A stretch of DNA of 27,990 nt from Pseudomonadota bacterium (GTDB lineage: Bacteria; Pseudomonadota; Gammaproteobacteria; Burkholderiales; Burkholderiaceae_B): positions 1 through 27,990 of the forward strand of contig JAEYZR010000365.1 in NCBI GenBank assembly GCA_023427945.1, read 5' to 3'. Within the stretch, counting starts at the first letter, position 1, and each line of letters starts with the position of its first letter. The position numbers and the translations under genes are program-made. The notes under the pieces are model-generated. The model was not told the DNA's origin. It ran no database searches and saw nothing but the letters and a program-made list of their open reading frames with translations. Shown here piece by piece: positions 6,946 through 14,845 of the stretch.

Positions 6946-7817
6946 CCCGCTGCATCGTTCAAATAAACCGAGAACTCGCGCAACTGCGATTCGCTGCGTT
7001 CGATCTCTTCCATGCTGGCCTGCTTGCCATCAGCGATGAGCAAGGCCACCAGGGTCTGTGCAATGGCAAGCGCGGGGACGATGGATGGGAACAGGGCCGG
7101 TGTGGCGTTGGGTACGACGATGAGTGCAGCCGCCTGACTGGCAACAGGGGAAACGGCGCTGTCGGTGATCGCCACGATCTGCATACCTTGCGCCCGGGCA
7201 TAGTCAGCGGCGGCCACCGCATCGCGTGCGTAGGGCTCGTAGCTGAAAATGACGAGTGCATCGTTTGGCCCGGCGTGCCGCAGGTCATCGGAAAATGTGC
7301 CGCCCACGCCCGACAACAGATTGGTGTTGTGCATGAACATATTGCACGCGTAGTTGAAGTAGAACGCCGCTGGAAAAAGACTGCGCAGACCTGCCACATG
7401 AATGAACCGGGCCTTGGACAGGACATCCCGTGCCGTCTTCAGCGCCTGTACCGTGGCCGGATCGGTGATCTGCCCCAGGTTGAAGGACTCGGCCTGCGCA
7501 ATCTCGCGAACGAGATTCTCCGCCTTGTCGGCGCGGTTGCGTTGCAGGGCGGTGGCACGCCGGGTGAACAGGCTGCTGTCCTGCGCCAGCCAGTCGCGAT
7601 AAACCGCCCGCAACGCGTCATAACCTTCGAATCCCAGGGTGCGCGCCAGACGATGCATGGCACTGGCGGGCAGATCTGTCTGCATGGCATTGGCGCGCAT
7701 CGAGTTCAATGCCATCGCCTTGGGATTGTCGATCGCAAAGCGCGCCGCACGCTGCAGTCTGGGGGGCAGGCTCGAATAGGTCTGTTCGATCAACTTGTCG
7801 ACCGCTCGCTTGTCCAT
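6942..7817 (-). CDS. MurR/RpiR family transcriptional regulator
   Basis: Regulator of 291 aa with the standard two-domain layout. An N-terminal helix-turn-helix (residues 1-77: LIEQTYSSLPPRLQRAARFAIDNP, then MHRLARTLGFEGYDALRAVYRDW) is followed by a SIS sugar-phosphate isomerase-like sensor domain (about 130-260: RFIHVAGLRSLFPAAFYFNYACNMF, then DALVIFSYEPYARDAV). SIS domains of this family usually bind phosphosugars. The ATG at 7817 lies 25 nt after the aminotransferase stop, so the two form an operon. It probably binds the GATC-rich inverted repeats at 9226-9265 and controls both divergent units (inference). The kinase at the end of the divergent operon could produce the sensed sugar phosphate. 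Confidence 0.93.
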   Translation of the reverse strand: MDKRAVDKLIEQTYSSLPPRLQRAARFAIDNPKAMALNSMRANAMQTDLPASAMHRLARTLGFEGYDALRAVYRDWLAQDSSLFTRRATALQRNRADKAENLVREIAQAESFNLGQITDPATVQALKTARDVLSKARFIHVAGLRSLFPAAFYFNYACNMFMHNTNLLSGVGGTFSDDLRHAGPNDALVIFSYEPYARDAVAAADYARAQGMQIVAITDSAVSPVASQAAALIVVPNATPALFPSIVPALAIAQTLVALLIADGKQASMEEIERSESQLREFSVYLNDAAG

Positions 7818-7842
7818 CCATGCACCCGCTTCAGAGAAAAAT

Positions 7843-9183
7843 CTATTTTACGGTGTGCGCTTCTGCAATCGCGGCATCGATGGCATCGCCCAGAATATCC
7901 ACGGCATCGGTCAACTCGCGCTCGGTCGTGATGTAGGGTGGCGCAAGCAGCACGTGGTCGCCCGACACGCCGTCTATCGTGCCGCCACCGGGGTAGCAGA
8001 GCAGCCCACGCGCCAGTGCGTGCCGCTTGATGCGTGCATGCAGGTGCAGGCCCGGATCGAAGGGTGTGTCGGTGTCGCGTCGTGCCGCCAGCTCGACGGC
8101 ACGGAACAGGCCTCTGCCTCGAATGTCCACGCAGTGCGGGTGATCGGCCAGGCGCTCCGTCAGGCGAGCCTGGAGATAATCGCCAAGCTGGGCAGTGCGC
8201 GCCACCAGATTGTCGCGTGCGACGATGCGTTGCACCGCCAGCGCGGCCGCGCATGCGACCGGATGACCGACATAGGTATGGCCATGCTGAAAGCCGCCCG
8301 ATCCTGCGATGATCGTATCCACCAGATGATCGGCAGCCATGACCGCTGCGATCGGTTGATAGCCCCCGCCCAAGCCTTTGGCCAGGCACAGGATGTCAGG
8401 TATCACGCCTTCTTTTTCGAACGCGTGATAGTAGCCGGTGCGGCCCAGCCCGCACATGACCTCGTCCAGGATGAAGACCACGCCGTGTCGATCACACACG
8501 GCCCGCATTTTTTGAAAGTAGCCGGGCACTGCACACACAGCACCCGCCGTCGCTCCCACCACGGTCTCGGCAACAAAGGTGGAGACGGTGTCCGGACCCA
8601 GCGCGACAATGGCCTGATCAAGCTCGTCGGCAAGCCGGCTGCCGTAGGAATCATCGGTTTCGTCGACGTGCCGGTAATGGCGGGCGAAGCACGGGGCGAC
8701 GTGGTGACTGGCCGCCAGCAGCGGCTCGAACAGCGCCCTGCGCCCCTTGTGGCCACCGATACTCAAAGCGCCCAACGTGTTGCCGTGATAACTCTGCAGA
8801 CGCGCAATGTTGTGACGCCGCTGTGGCTCGCCGCGCTCGACGTGGTATTGGCGGGCCATCTTCAGCGCCGTCTCCATCGCCTCAGAACCGCTGGACAGGA
8901 AATACACGCGATTCAGCGTGGCCGGCGAACGTGCTGCCAGCATGTCGGCGAGTGCTTCAGCTGGCTCGGAAGTGAAGAAGCTGGTGTGGGCATATTCCAC
9001 CCGACGCATCTGTTCGATCGTGGCCTCGATGACCTCCGGATGGGCATGGCCCAGGCACGACACGGCTGCGCCACCCGACCCGTCGTAATAGCGTCCTCCC
9101 TGCGTATCGGTCAGGAAGCTGCCCTGGCCGTGTGCGACCACAGCAAGCGGCTGGTTGGGGGTGCGGTGAAAGATGTGTGTCAT
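7843..9183 (-). CDS. Class III (ornithine/omega-type) PLP-dependent aminotransferase
   Basis: Cytoplasmic fold-type I aminotransferase of 446 aa. The PLP-binding lysine is K269 in LCLAKGLGGGYQP and the pyridine-nitrogen aspartate is D240 in FILDEVMCGLGRTG. FLSSGSEAMETALKMARQY near 95-113 binds the cofactor phosphate, and QSYHGNTLGALS near 130-141 is also characteristic. This subgroup covers aspartate-aminotransferase-annotated proteins, omega-amino-acid:pyruvate transaminases and similar enzymes that move terminal amino groups. The gene diverges from a nitrilase-family amidase and is followed by the RpiR regulator. A plausible link is that one enzyme releases an amine or amino acid and the other deaminates it (inference). 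The substrate is not readable from sequence. Confidence 0.93.
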   Translation of the reverse strand: MTHIFHRTPNQPLAVVAHGQGSFLTDTQGGRYYDGSGGAAVSCLGHAHPEVIEATIEQMRRVEYAHTSFFTSEPAEALADMLAARSPATLNRVYFLSSGSEAMETALKMARQYHVERGEPQRRHNIARLQSYHGNTLGALSIGGHKGRRALFEPLLAASHHVAPCFARHYRHVDETDDSYGSRLADELDQAIVALGPDTVSTFVAETVVGATAGAVCAVPGYFQKMRAVCDRHGVVFILDEVMCGLGRTGYYHAFEKEGVIPDILCLAKGLGGGYQPIAAVMAADHLVDTIIAGSGGFQHGHTYVGHPVACAAALAVQRIVARDNLVARTAQLGDYLQARLTERLADHPHCVDIRGRGLFRAVELAARRDTDTPFDPGLHLHARIKRHALARGLLCYPGGGTIDGVSGDHVLLAPPYITTERELTDAVDILGDAIDAAIAEAHTVK

Positions 9184-9225
9184 GGCTTACCCGAAGCTGG
9201 CCGTCCTGCGCGACGGCAAAAAGAA

Positions 9226-9265
9226 TCAATTGATCTATACTATCATTCAATAGATCATTCGATCT
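9226..9265. promoter_or_regulatory. GATC-rich inverted-repeat operator region between divergent operons
   Basis: TGATCTA (9231-9237) and TAGATCA (9251-9257) form a perfect inverted pair 20 bp centre to centre. AGATC-attc-GATCT (9252-9265) is a second overlapping inverted repeat, and TCAATTGA (9226-9233) a third. All lie in the 132-bp gap between the aminotransferase and nitrilase starts. The adjacent RpiR regulator is the obvious candidate binder, but this is not shown. Confidence 0.5.
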
Positions 9266-9315
9266 CTTTTTTACCGAGTGGGTCGAACTGCTGGATCACG
9301 ACCGGAGACCTCCCG

Positions 9316-10143
9316 ATGCGAATAGCCTGCGTGCAAATGCGAAGTACCGAAGAACGGGACGCGAACCTGAGCAAGGCCTGCGGCTATGTCCAGCAGGCGG
9401 CCGATGCAGGAGCGCGATGCGTGGTGCTGCCCGAATTCTTCAACACCATATTCTTCGCTCAATACCAGAACCCGGCCTGGCATGCACTGGCCGAACGCGA
9501 CGATGGGCCCACCCTGTCGGCCATGTGCCAGGCGGCCCAGCGCCACCAGATCGACATCGTCGCCACGATTTACGAAAAGGTCGAGGCGGGCCTCTATTTC
9601 GACACCTCCATGCACATCGATGCTCAGGGCAAAATCGTCTTCAAGTATCGCAAGGTCCACCCCGCAGGCGTGTTGAGCCTAGAAAAGCTGTACTTCCGCT
9701 ACGGCACGCGCTTTGACACCTACACCTTGAACGAATGGCGAGTGGGCATCGGCATCTGCTATGACATGGGCTTTCCCGAAACCGCCCGTTGCCTGACCAT
9801 GAACGGCGCGGAACTGCTGATCGCACCCTATGCCACATCACGCGTGAACATGTTCCAGGAAGTCCTGCGCACCCGCGCCTTCGAAAACGGCTGTTTCCTG
9901 GCCGCAGCGAACAAGGTCGGGCGCGAGGGCGATTGGGACATGGGCGGATCCAGCCTCATCGTCGCGCCCGATGGCACAGTACTGGCCAGTGCCGACTCGA
10001 AACAGGATGCGCTGCTGGTGGCCGATATCGACCGCCAGGTGGTCGAAGACGCCCGCATTGCCTACCCCTCCCGCCGTGATCGGCGGCCCGATCTGTATGG
10101 CAGTCTGGTCCGGCAGACCGATGATCCCGCCCACCTCCGATAA
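9316..10143 (+). CDS. Carbon-nitrogen hydrolase (nitrilase superfamily) amidase
   Basis: Cytoplasmic amidase of 275 aa with the Glu-Lys-Cys catalytic triad: E40 in VLPEFF, K113 in YRKVHPAG, C148 in GICYDMGFPE. The YFRYGTRFDTY stretch after the lysine and the size resemble N-carbamoylputrescine amidase/carbamoylase-type and omega-amidase-type members rather than true nitrilases. It would cleave an amide or carbamoyl bond to release ammonia. The reading frame runs open far upstream, antisense to the aminotransferase. I set the start at ATG 9316 because the conserved first beta strand (MRIACVQM) begins there and GGAG lies about 9 nt upstream. First gene of a plus-strand operon with a Bug receptor and an M81 peptidase. 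Confidence 0.92.
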   Translation: MRIACVQMRSTEERDANLSKACGYVQQAADAGARCVVLPEFFNTIFFAQYQNPAWHALAERDDGPTLSAMCQAAQRHQIDIVATIYEKVEAGLYFDTSMHIDAQGKIVFKYRKVHPAGVLSLEKLYFRYGTRFDTYTLNEWRVGIGICYDMGFPETARCLTMNGAELLIAPYATSRVNMFQEVLRTRAFENGCFLAAANKVGREGDWDMGGSSLIVAPDGTVLASADSKQDALLVADIDRQVVEDARIAYPSRRDRRPDLYGSLVRQTDDPAHLR

Positions 10144-10198
10144 ATCCGTTGCGATCCCACGTTCGATCACTGCATCGTCACCATAAGGTAACTCCGTC

Positions 10199-11209
10199 AT
10201 GGCCCACGCACGCTTTCCCACCCCTGTTCTGCGCCCGCGCAAGACGCCCGCTTCATTGCTGGCACCGGCAGTGGCCTCGTTGCTGACCTTGTCGGCCGCG
10301 CCCGGCATGGCGGCAGACTGGCCGCAGAAGCCCATTCAGCTGATCGTGCCGTTCGGCCCCGGCGGAACCACCGACTTGCTGGCGCGGCTAGTGGCAGAAG
10401 GAATCTCGCAGGATCTCAAGCAGAACGTCATCGTGCAGAACAAACCCGGTGCCGGCGGGAACATCGGCGCAGCCGAGGTGGCACGGGCGGCGCCTGACGG
10501 CTACACACTGCTGATGGGCACGCCAGGCCCGCTTGCCATCAACCCCTACATATACACCGACATGAAGTTCGACCCCGCCACCTCGCTCACCGCGGTGTCT
10601 TATGTGGCGGACGTGCCCAACGTCATCGTGGCGCACCCCGGTTCCGGCCTGAAGACCATCAAAGACGTACTGGATCGGGCACGTGCCGAGCCGGGCAAGC
10701 TGAACTGGGGCTCGCCCGGCGTGGGCAGCACGGGCCACATCCAGCTTGAACTGCTCAAGCAACTCTCCGGGGTGAATATCTCGCACGTGCCCTACAAAGG
10801 GGCAGCACAGGCCACGACAGATCTGATCGCAGGCCACATTCAGTTGGCTGGCGACAACGTCCCCACGGCGCTGGAGAACATTCGCGCCGGCAAGACCGTG
10901 GCGATCGGCGTGGCCAGCGAAAAGGAACTGGACGTATTGCCTGGCATCGAGCCGATCCAGAAAACCGTGCCGGGCTACGTGCTGCCATCATGGTTCGTCA
11001 TCGTGGCGCCGGCCAACACGCCGCCGGCCATTACGGCACGGATCGCACAAGCCATCGATGCTTTCGAAAAGAGACCGGCCACCATCGAGCGCTTTCACAG
11101 CATAGGTGCCATACCCGTGGGCGGCACGCCCGAACGTCTGGCAGAGCATCTGAAAGCGGAACAGGCACGCTATGCCGACGTGCTCAAGAACATTGCGAGC
11201 AAGCCCTAA
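10199..11209 (+). CDS. Tripartite tricarboxylate transporter receptor (Bug/TctC family)
   Basis: Periplasmic solute receptor of 336 aa. Residues 1-39 form a long signal peptide (basic RPRK stretch, hydrophobic core, GMA-A cleavage site). The mature start WPQKPIQLIVPFGPGGTTDLLARLVA is the standard Bug opening, followed by QNVIVQNKPGAGGNIGAAEVARAAPDGYTLL with the conserved N-x-PGAGG loop, and HVPYKGAAQATTDLIAGHIQ. ATG 10199 has AAGGTAA just upstream. No TctA/TctB membrane genes lie nearby, so this is an orphan receptor that borrows a permease or acts as a sensor. Its stop overlaps the next ATG by one base, tying it to the M81 peptidase. Confidence 0.94.
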   Translation: MAHARFPTPVLRPRKTPASLLAPAVASLLTLSAAPGMAADWPQKPIQLIVPFGPGGTTDLLARLVAEGISQDLKQNVIVQNKPGAGGNIGAAEVARAAPDGYTLLMGTPGPLAINPYIYTDMKFDPATSLTAVSYVADVPNVIVAHPGSGLKTIKDVLDRARAEPGKLNWGSPGVGSTGHIQLELLKQLSGVNISHVPYKGAAQATTDLIAGHIQLAGDNVPTALENIRAGKTVAIGVASEKELDVLPGIEPIQKTVPGYVLPSWFVIVAPANTPPAITARIAQAIDAFEKRPATIERFHSIGAIPVGGTPERLAEHLKAEQARYADVLKNIASKP

Positions 11210-12705
11210 TGAGCCAACGACGCATGGCGGTCGCCAGACTGTGGTTCGAAGGCAATGCCTTCTGCCCCATCCCGGCTGATCGCAAAGCCTTCGAATCGTA
11301 CGAATGGCAAGCGGGGCCGCCGGTGCTGGAAGCCATGTCCGGCACGGCTACCGAACTGGGTGCAGTCGCCCGGTTTGCGCGCACCCATCCCGAATGGGAC
11401 GTCGTGGTCCTGCGCTGCGCAGCGGCCCTGCCCGCTGGGCCTATAGAAGATGGCCTGTTCGATAGTCTGTCGAACGAAATCATCGACGGTTTGCGTGCTG
11501 GTCTGAACCAGGGCGGCTGGGATGCGGTCTATCTCTCGCTGCATGGCGCGGCCATCACGATGACCCGTGAAACGCCAGAATTCGATCTGGCCGCCCGAGT
11601 GCGTGCACTGCTGCCTGACACGCCCCTGGGCGCAAGCTTCGATCTGCACGGCAACATGCCCGCCGCCTGGGCAGACATCCTGGACATCGCCTCGGCCTAC
11701 CGTACCCATCCTCATGTCGACATGTCCGAGACGGCCGACCGTGTGCTGATCGGTCTTCAGCGTTGCGTCAACGACAGACTGGCCACGCGCTGCATCGTTC
11801 TGAACGAGGGCGTGATTCTGCCCAGCATCAACATGCGTACCGCTGGGGGTCCTATGGGCGAACTCGAAGACGCAGCCCGGCAAGCCACGACCGGTGGGGT
11901 CATTGACGTTTCCGTGTTCGGCGGTTTTCCTTATGCCGATACGCGCTATACGGGGGCATCGGTGTTTGTCGTCAGCGATGCGGCGCGGGATCCGCAGGGA
12001 CGCCAGGGCGAGGCTGCTGCCCGCAGCGTCATGGCACGCATACATGCGCTGGCCGATCAGTTCCGGATCGTCCTGCCCACCGCTGCGCAGGCCGTCTCGC
12101 AAGCGCTCACCCATCCCGATCCGGGCCTGCTCGCCGTGACCGACTCCGGCGACAACCCGTTGTCGGGTGGTGCCAGCGACACGCCCGAACTGTTTCGCGC
12201 CATGCTGTCGGCAGCCCCGAACGTGCCCAGCCTGTTCGCCAGTTTTGCCAGCCCGGAAGTCGTCGATGCGGCGTTTTCCGCAGGCGTCGGGCAAGCAATG
12301 GCCACCACGCTCGGTGGACGTTACGGCGATCACTTTGGCGCAGGGGTGAGTGTGAACGTCACCGTGGTCAGACTGACGGATGGTGAATTCCAGAATTGCG
12401 GGCCGATGCAGACAGGCGTCTGGCGAAGCTGTGGCAGAAGCGCCCTGCTGAAGATCGACTCGCTGCCCGATGCGCACGTCATCGTGACCTCCCGTGTCGT
12501 GGCCTGCGACGATCCTGCCTTCTATGCGTTGCACGGTGTCGATCTGACCACGCTACGCCTGCTGTGCGTCAAAGCGAAAAACCATTTTCGAGCTGCGTTC
12601 GCGGATCGATGCGTGCAGATCATCGACTGCGACGCACCGGGCCCTGCCTGCCAGGATCTCGGCCAGCTTGCCTTTCGCAACCGGCACATCGTCGACAACC
12701 GTTGA
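11209..12705 (+). CDS. M81 family metallopeptidase (MlrC-like), copy 1
   Basis: Zinc-type hydrolase of 498 aa related to MlrC, which degrades linearised microcystin peptides. Family motifs are in order: YLSLHGAAI (109-116), ASFDLHGNM (142-150), YRTHPHVD (164-171), DSGDNPLSGGASDT (312-325) and a C-terminal KAKNHFRAAF. The ATG at 11209 overlaps the receptor stop (taATG), so the two are translated together. Position behind an amidase and a Bug receptor suggests it hydrolyses an imported peptide- or amide-like compound. There is no signal peptide, so it acts in the cytoplasm. It is only distantly similar to the second M81 copy at 22048. Most family members outside microcystin degraders have no known substrate. 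Confidence 0.92.
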   Translation: MSQRRMAVARLWFEGNAFCPIPADRKAFESYEWQAGPPVLEAMSGTATELGAVARFARTHPEWDVVVLRCAAALPAGPIEDGLFDSLSNEIIDGLRAGLNQGGWDAVYLSLHGAAITMTRETPEFDLAARVRALLPDTPLGASFDLHGNMPAAWADILDIASAYRTHPHVDMSETADRVLIGLQRCVNDRLATRCIVLNEGVILPSINMRTAGGPMGELEDAARQATTGGVIDVSVFGGFPYADTRYTGASVFVVSDAARDPQGRQGEAAARSVMARIHALADQFRIVLPTAAQAVSQALTHPDPGLLAVTDSGDNPLSGGASDTPELFRAMLSAAPNVPSLFASFASPEVVDAAFSAGVGQAMATTLGGRYGDHFGAGVSVNVTVVRLTDGEFQNCGPMQTGVWRSCGRSALLKIDSLPDAHVIVTSRVVACDDPAFYALHGVDLTTLRLLCVKAKNHFRAAFADRCVQIIDCDAPGPACQDLGQLAFRNRHIVDNR

Positions 12706-12791
12706 CCGGTACGAGCGGCCACGTCCATTCTGGTAGGCTCTCGGGTTGATGGACGGTTCCTGTCGCCGTCCCGATTTTGTGTTCGTATTCC

Positions 12792-13670
12792 ATGCCTGCT
12801 GTTCCAAACTCTCAATCGTCGCGTGATGCGGGTGCCTCGCAAGGTATTCTTCTCATCATCGGCGGGATTTTCTGTCTGACCTTGAGCGACAGCCTCGCCA
12901 AATGGCTGGGCGACTACTACGCCCCCATTCAACTGCTGTTCCTGCGCGGCCTGCTCGCTTTGCCGGTGGTCTTCATACTGGTCATCCTGCACGGTGGCAG
13001 ACGTGCGCTGCGCACCCGCCACTTCGACGTGCACATGCTGCGCGGCGCCATCAACGTGGGCAGCGCCTGCTGCTTCTACCTCAGCCTGACGCTGCTGCCG
13101 CTGGCGCAGGCCACGGCCATCGCATTTTCTGCGCCGTTGTTCGTCACCGCGATGTCGGTCACCCTGCTCGGTGAACGCGTGGACGCACGCGCCTGGCTTG
13201 CCGTGCTTGCAGGATTTGTGGGCGTGATGATCGTGGTGCGCCCCGGCATGAGTGGTTTTCAGGCGGGCGCCCTGCTGCCGCTGGTCACGGCCATCGGCTA
13301 TGCCGTCATGATGATCAGTGCGCGCCGCATCGGTCGCGAAGAGAGCATGTTGACCACCATGTTCTATATTGCGCTGTGCCAGGTCCTGGTGAGTGCGGTG
13401 GCACAGTTCTGGTATTGGACGCCGGTGCAGTGGGAGCATGCCTGGGGCATCCTCGGCATTGCACTGTGCAGCACGGCAGGCCTGGGGCTGATCACGCAGG
13501 CGTTTCGTGTGGCACCGGCCTCGATCGTGGCGCCTTTCGACTATACGGGACTGATCGGTGCGACGCTGCTGGGCTGGGTATTCTGGGGCGAATTGCCCGA
13601 CCGCTGGGCCTTCGTGGGCGCTGCCCTGATTGCCGCAAGCGGCATTTACATCGCCATCAGGCGTCGATGA
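12792..13670 (+). CDS. EamA/DMT-family transporter
   Basis: Inner-membrane protein of 292 aa with ten hydrophobic segments in two repeated halves, as in drug/metabolite transporters (RhaT/EamA type). Visible landmarks are SDSLAKWLGDYYAPIQLLFLRG in the first repeat, GERVDARAWLAVLAGFVGVMIVVRPG ending the first half, and GWVFWGELPDRWAFVGAALIAASGIYI ending the second. It probably exports or imports a small metabolite. I prefer ATG 12792 to the TTG at 12777, but neither has a clear Shine-Dalgarno sequence. It lies 86 bp after the M81 gene, so it may have its own promoter, which I could not identify. Confidence 0.9.
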   Translation: MPAVPNSQSSRDAGASQGILLIIGGIFCLTLSDSLAKWLGDYYAPIQLLFLRGLLALPVVFILVILHGGRRALRTRHFDVHMLRGAINVGSACCFYLSLTLLPLAQATAIAFSAPLFVTAMSVTLLGERVDARAWLAVLAGFVGVMIVVRPGMSGFQAGALLPLVTAIGYAVMMISARRIGREESMLTTMFYIALCQVLVSAVAQFWYWTPVQWEHAWGILGIALCSTAGLGLITQAFRVAPASIVAPFDYTGLIGATLLGWVFWGELPDRWAFVGAALIAASGIYIAIRRR

Positions 13671-13721
13671 TCGATCACATCAACCCGCTTGCCCGCATGG
13701 GCCAGGCGCAAGGAGCTTCGC

Positions 13722-14687
13722 ATGACCGCAACACAGGACATTCCAGCCCGCTCACCCGACGTCGTGCTGTTTGGTGAGGCCCTCGCACTATTGGTCGCCG
13801 ACCGTCCAGGGCCGCTGGAAGAAGTGGAACACTTCACCCGCAAGATCGCAGGTGCGGAAGTGAACGTGGCCATCGGGCTGGCACGGCTGGGCTTGTCGGT
13901 GTCGTGGCGCAGTCGGCTGGGGGCTGATTCGATGGCGCGATTCCTGGTCGCAGCGGTGCAGCGCGAGGGCATCGATGTCTCCCATGTGGTGTGCGATCCC
14001 GCACAACGCACCGGCTTTCAGCTGAAAGGCCGCGTGAGCGACGATAGCGATCCACCGGTCGAATACCACCGCAAAGGTTCAGCCGCCAGCCTGATGGGGC
14101 CAGACGATGTCGAGGTGCAATGGCTCACTTCGGCACGCCACCTGCATGTCACGGGCGTGTTCGCCGCCTTGTCGCCCACCACGTTGCAGGCCTCGCATGC
14201 CGCCGTTGACGCAATGCGTGCAGCAGGCCGCAGCATTTCCTTCGACCCCAATCTGCGGCCCACGCTCTGGCCTTCCGAAAACGCCATGCGCGAGGCCATC
14301 AACCGCCTGGCGGCCAAGGCCGACTGGGTCATGCCCGGCATCGAGGAAGGCCGCCTGCTGACGGGCTGCGACACGCCGCAGGCCATCGCGTCGTTCTACC
14401 GGAACAGTGGCGCGAAGATCGTCGTCGTCAAACTCGGCCCGCAAGGCGCTTATTACGACGATGGAAAGCAATCGGGTTTCGTCGATGGCTGTCCCGTGGA
14501 AAAAGTGGTGGATACCGTGGGGGCCGGCGACGGCTTTGCAGTGGGCCTCATCAGCGGCCTGCTTGCCGGACGTTCGCTCGCAGAGGCGGTGGCTCGTGGC
14601 AACTGGATCGGTGCTCGCCAGGTCCAGACGCTGGGAGACTCGGAAGGGTTGCCCACGTCAAGCGAACTCGCGCAAGCCGGGTACTAG
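13722..14687 (+). CDS. PfkB family sugar kinase, 2-dehydro-3-deoxygluconokinase-like
   Basis: Ribokinase-fold kinase of 321 aa that phosphorylates a sugar or sugar acid with ATP. The N-terminal VLFGEALALLVAD, KIAGAEVNVAIGLARLG glycine patch and C-terminal DTVGAGDGFAVGL (264-276, with D270 as catalytic base) are diagnostic. ISFDPNLRPTLWPS around 172-184 and EYHRKGSAASLM near 114-125 match KDG kinases best. ATG 13722 is preceded by AAGGAG at 13710-13715. The last gene of this plus-strand run, 51 bp after the EamA gene. A KDG-type kinase would yield 2-keto-3-deoxy-6-phosphogluconate, a ligand known for the RpiR-family regulator HexR, so it may link to the RpiR gene in the divergent operon (inference). 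Confidence 0.88.
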   Translation: MTATQDIPARSPDVVLFGEALALLVADRPGPLEEVEHFTRKIAGAEVNVAIGLARLGLSVSWRSRLGADSMARFLVAAVQREGIDVSHVVCDPAQRTGFQLKGRVSDDSDPPVEYHRKGSAASLMGPDDVEVQWLTSARHLHVTGVFAALSPTTLQASHAAVDAMRAAGRSISFDPNLRPTLWPSENAMREAINRLAAKADWVMPGIEEGRLLTGCDTPQAIASFYRNSGAKIVVVKLGPQGAYYDDGKQSGFVDGCPVEKVVDTVGAGDGFAVGLISGLLAGRSLAEAVARGNWIGARQVQTLGDSEGLPTSSELAQAGY

Positions 14688-14802
14688 TCGCACAGCGGGG
14701 CCGATAGGTCCCCATACATCCCACCCCCATTCGTTCTCGGTGTTAACCCTCTCTATCGGGTAGGAAAGACATTCGCTACTATTCCCTTATAAGGTCGTAA
14801 CC

Positions 14803-14816
14803 TCCGTAATAACGGA
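14803..14816. promoter_or_regulatory. Inverted repeat in the leader of the peptide ABC operon
   Basis: TCCGT-AATA-ACGGA is a perfect 5-bp inverted repeat 30 bp before the receptor ATG, within a 158-bp gap after the kinase gene. It could be an operator (candidate: the IclR regulator at the operon's end) or a short RNA hairpin. A weak GGGGCC/GGTCCCC imperfect stem at 14697-14713 without a T-run may be a remnant terminator of the kinase operon. I see nothing else in this gap. Confidence 0.4.
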
Positions 14817-14845
14817 AGTCCACTTAGGTCTATTAGGGGAATGGA

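Noticed and set aside
7795..9315. A long open extension making the nitrilase-family protein 782 aa
   Set aside because: The extra part is antisense to a well-conserved aminotransferase and resembles no domain. The family's first strand begins at the ATG at 9316.
14697..14713. Terminator after the kinase gene
   Set aside because: The GGGGCC/GGTCCCC stem has a bulge and no following T-run, so it was not listed as a terminator.
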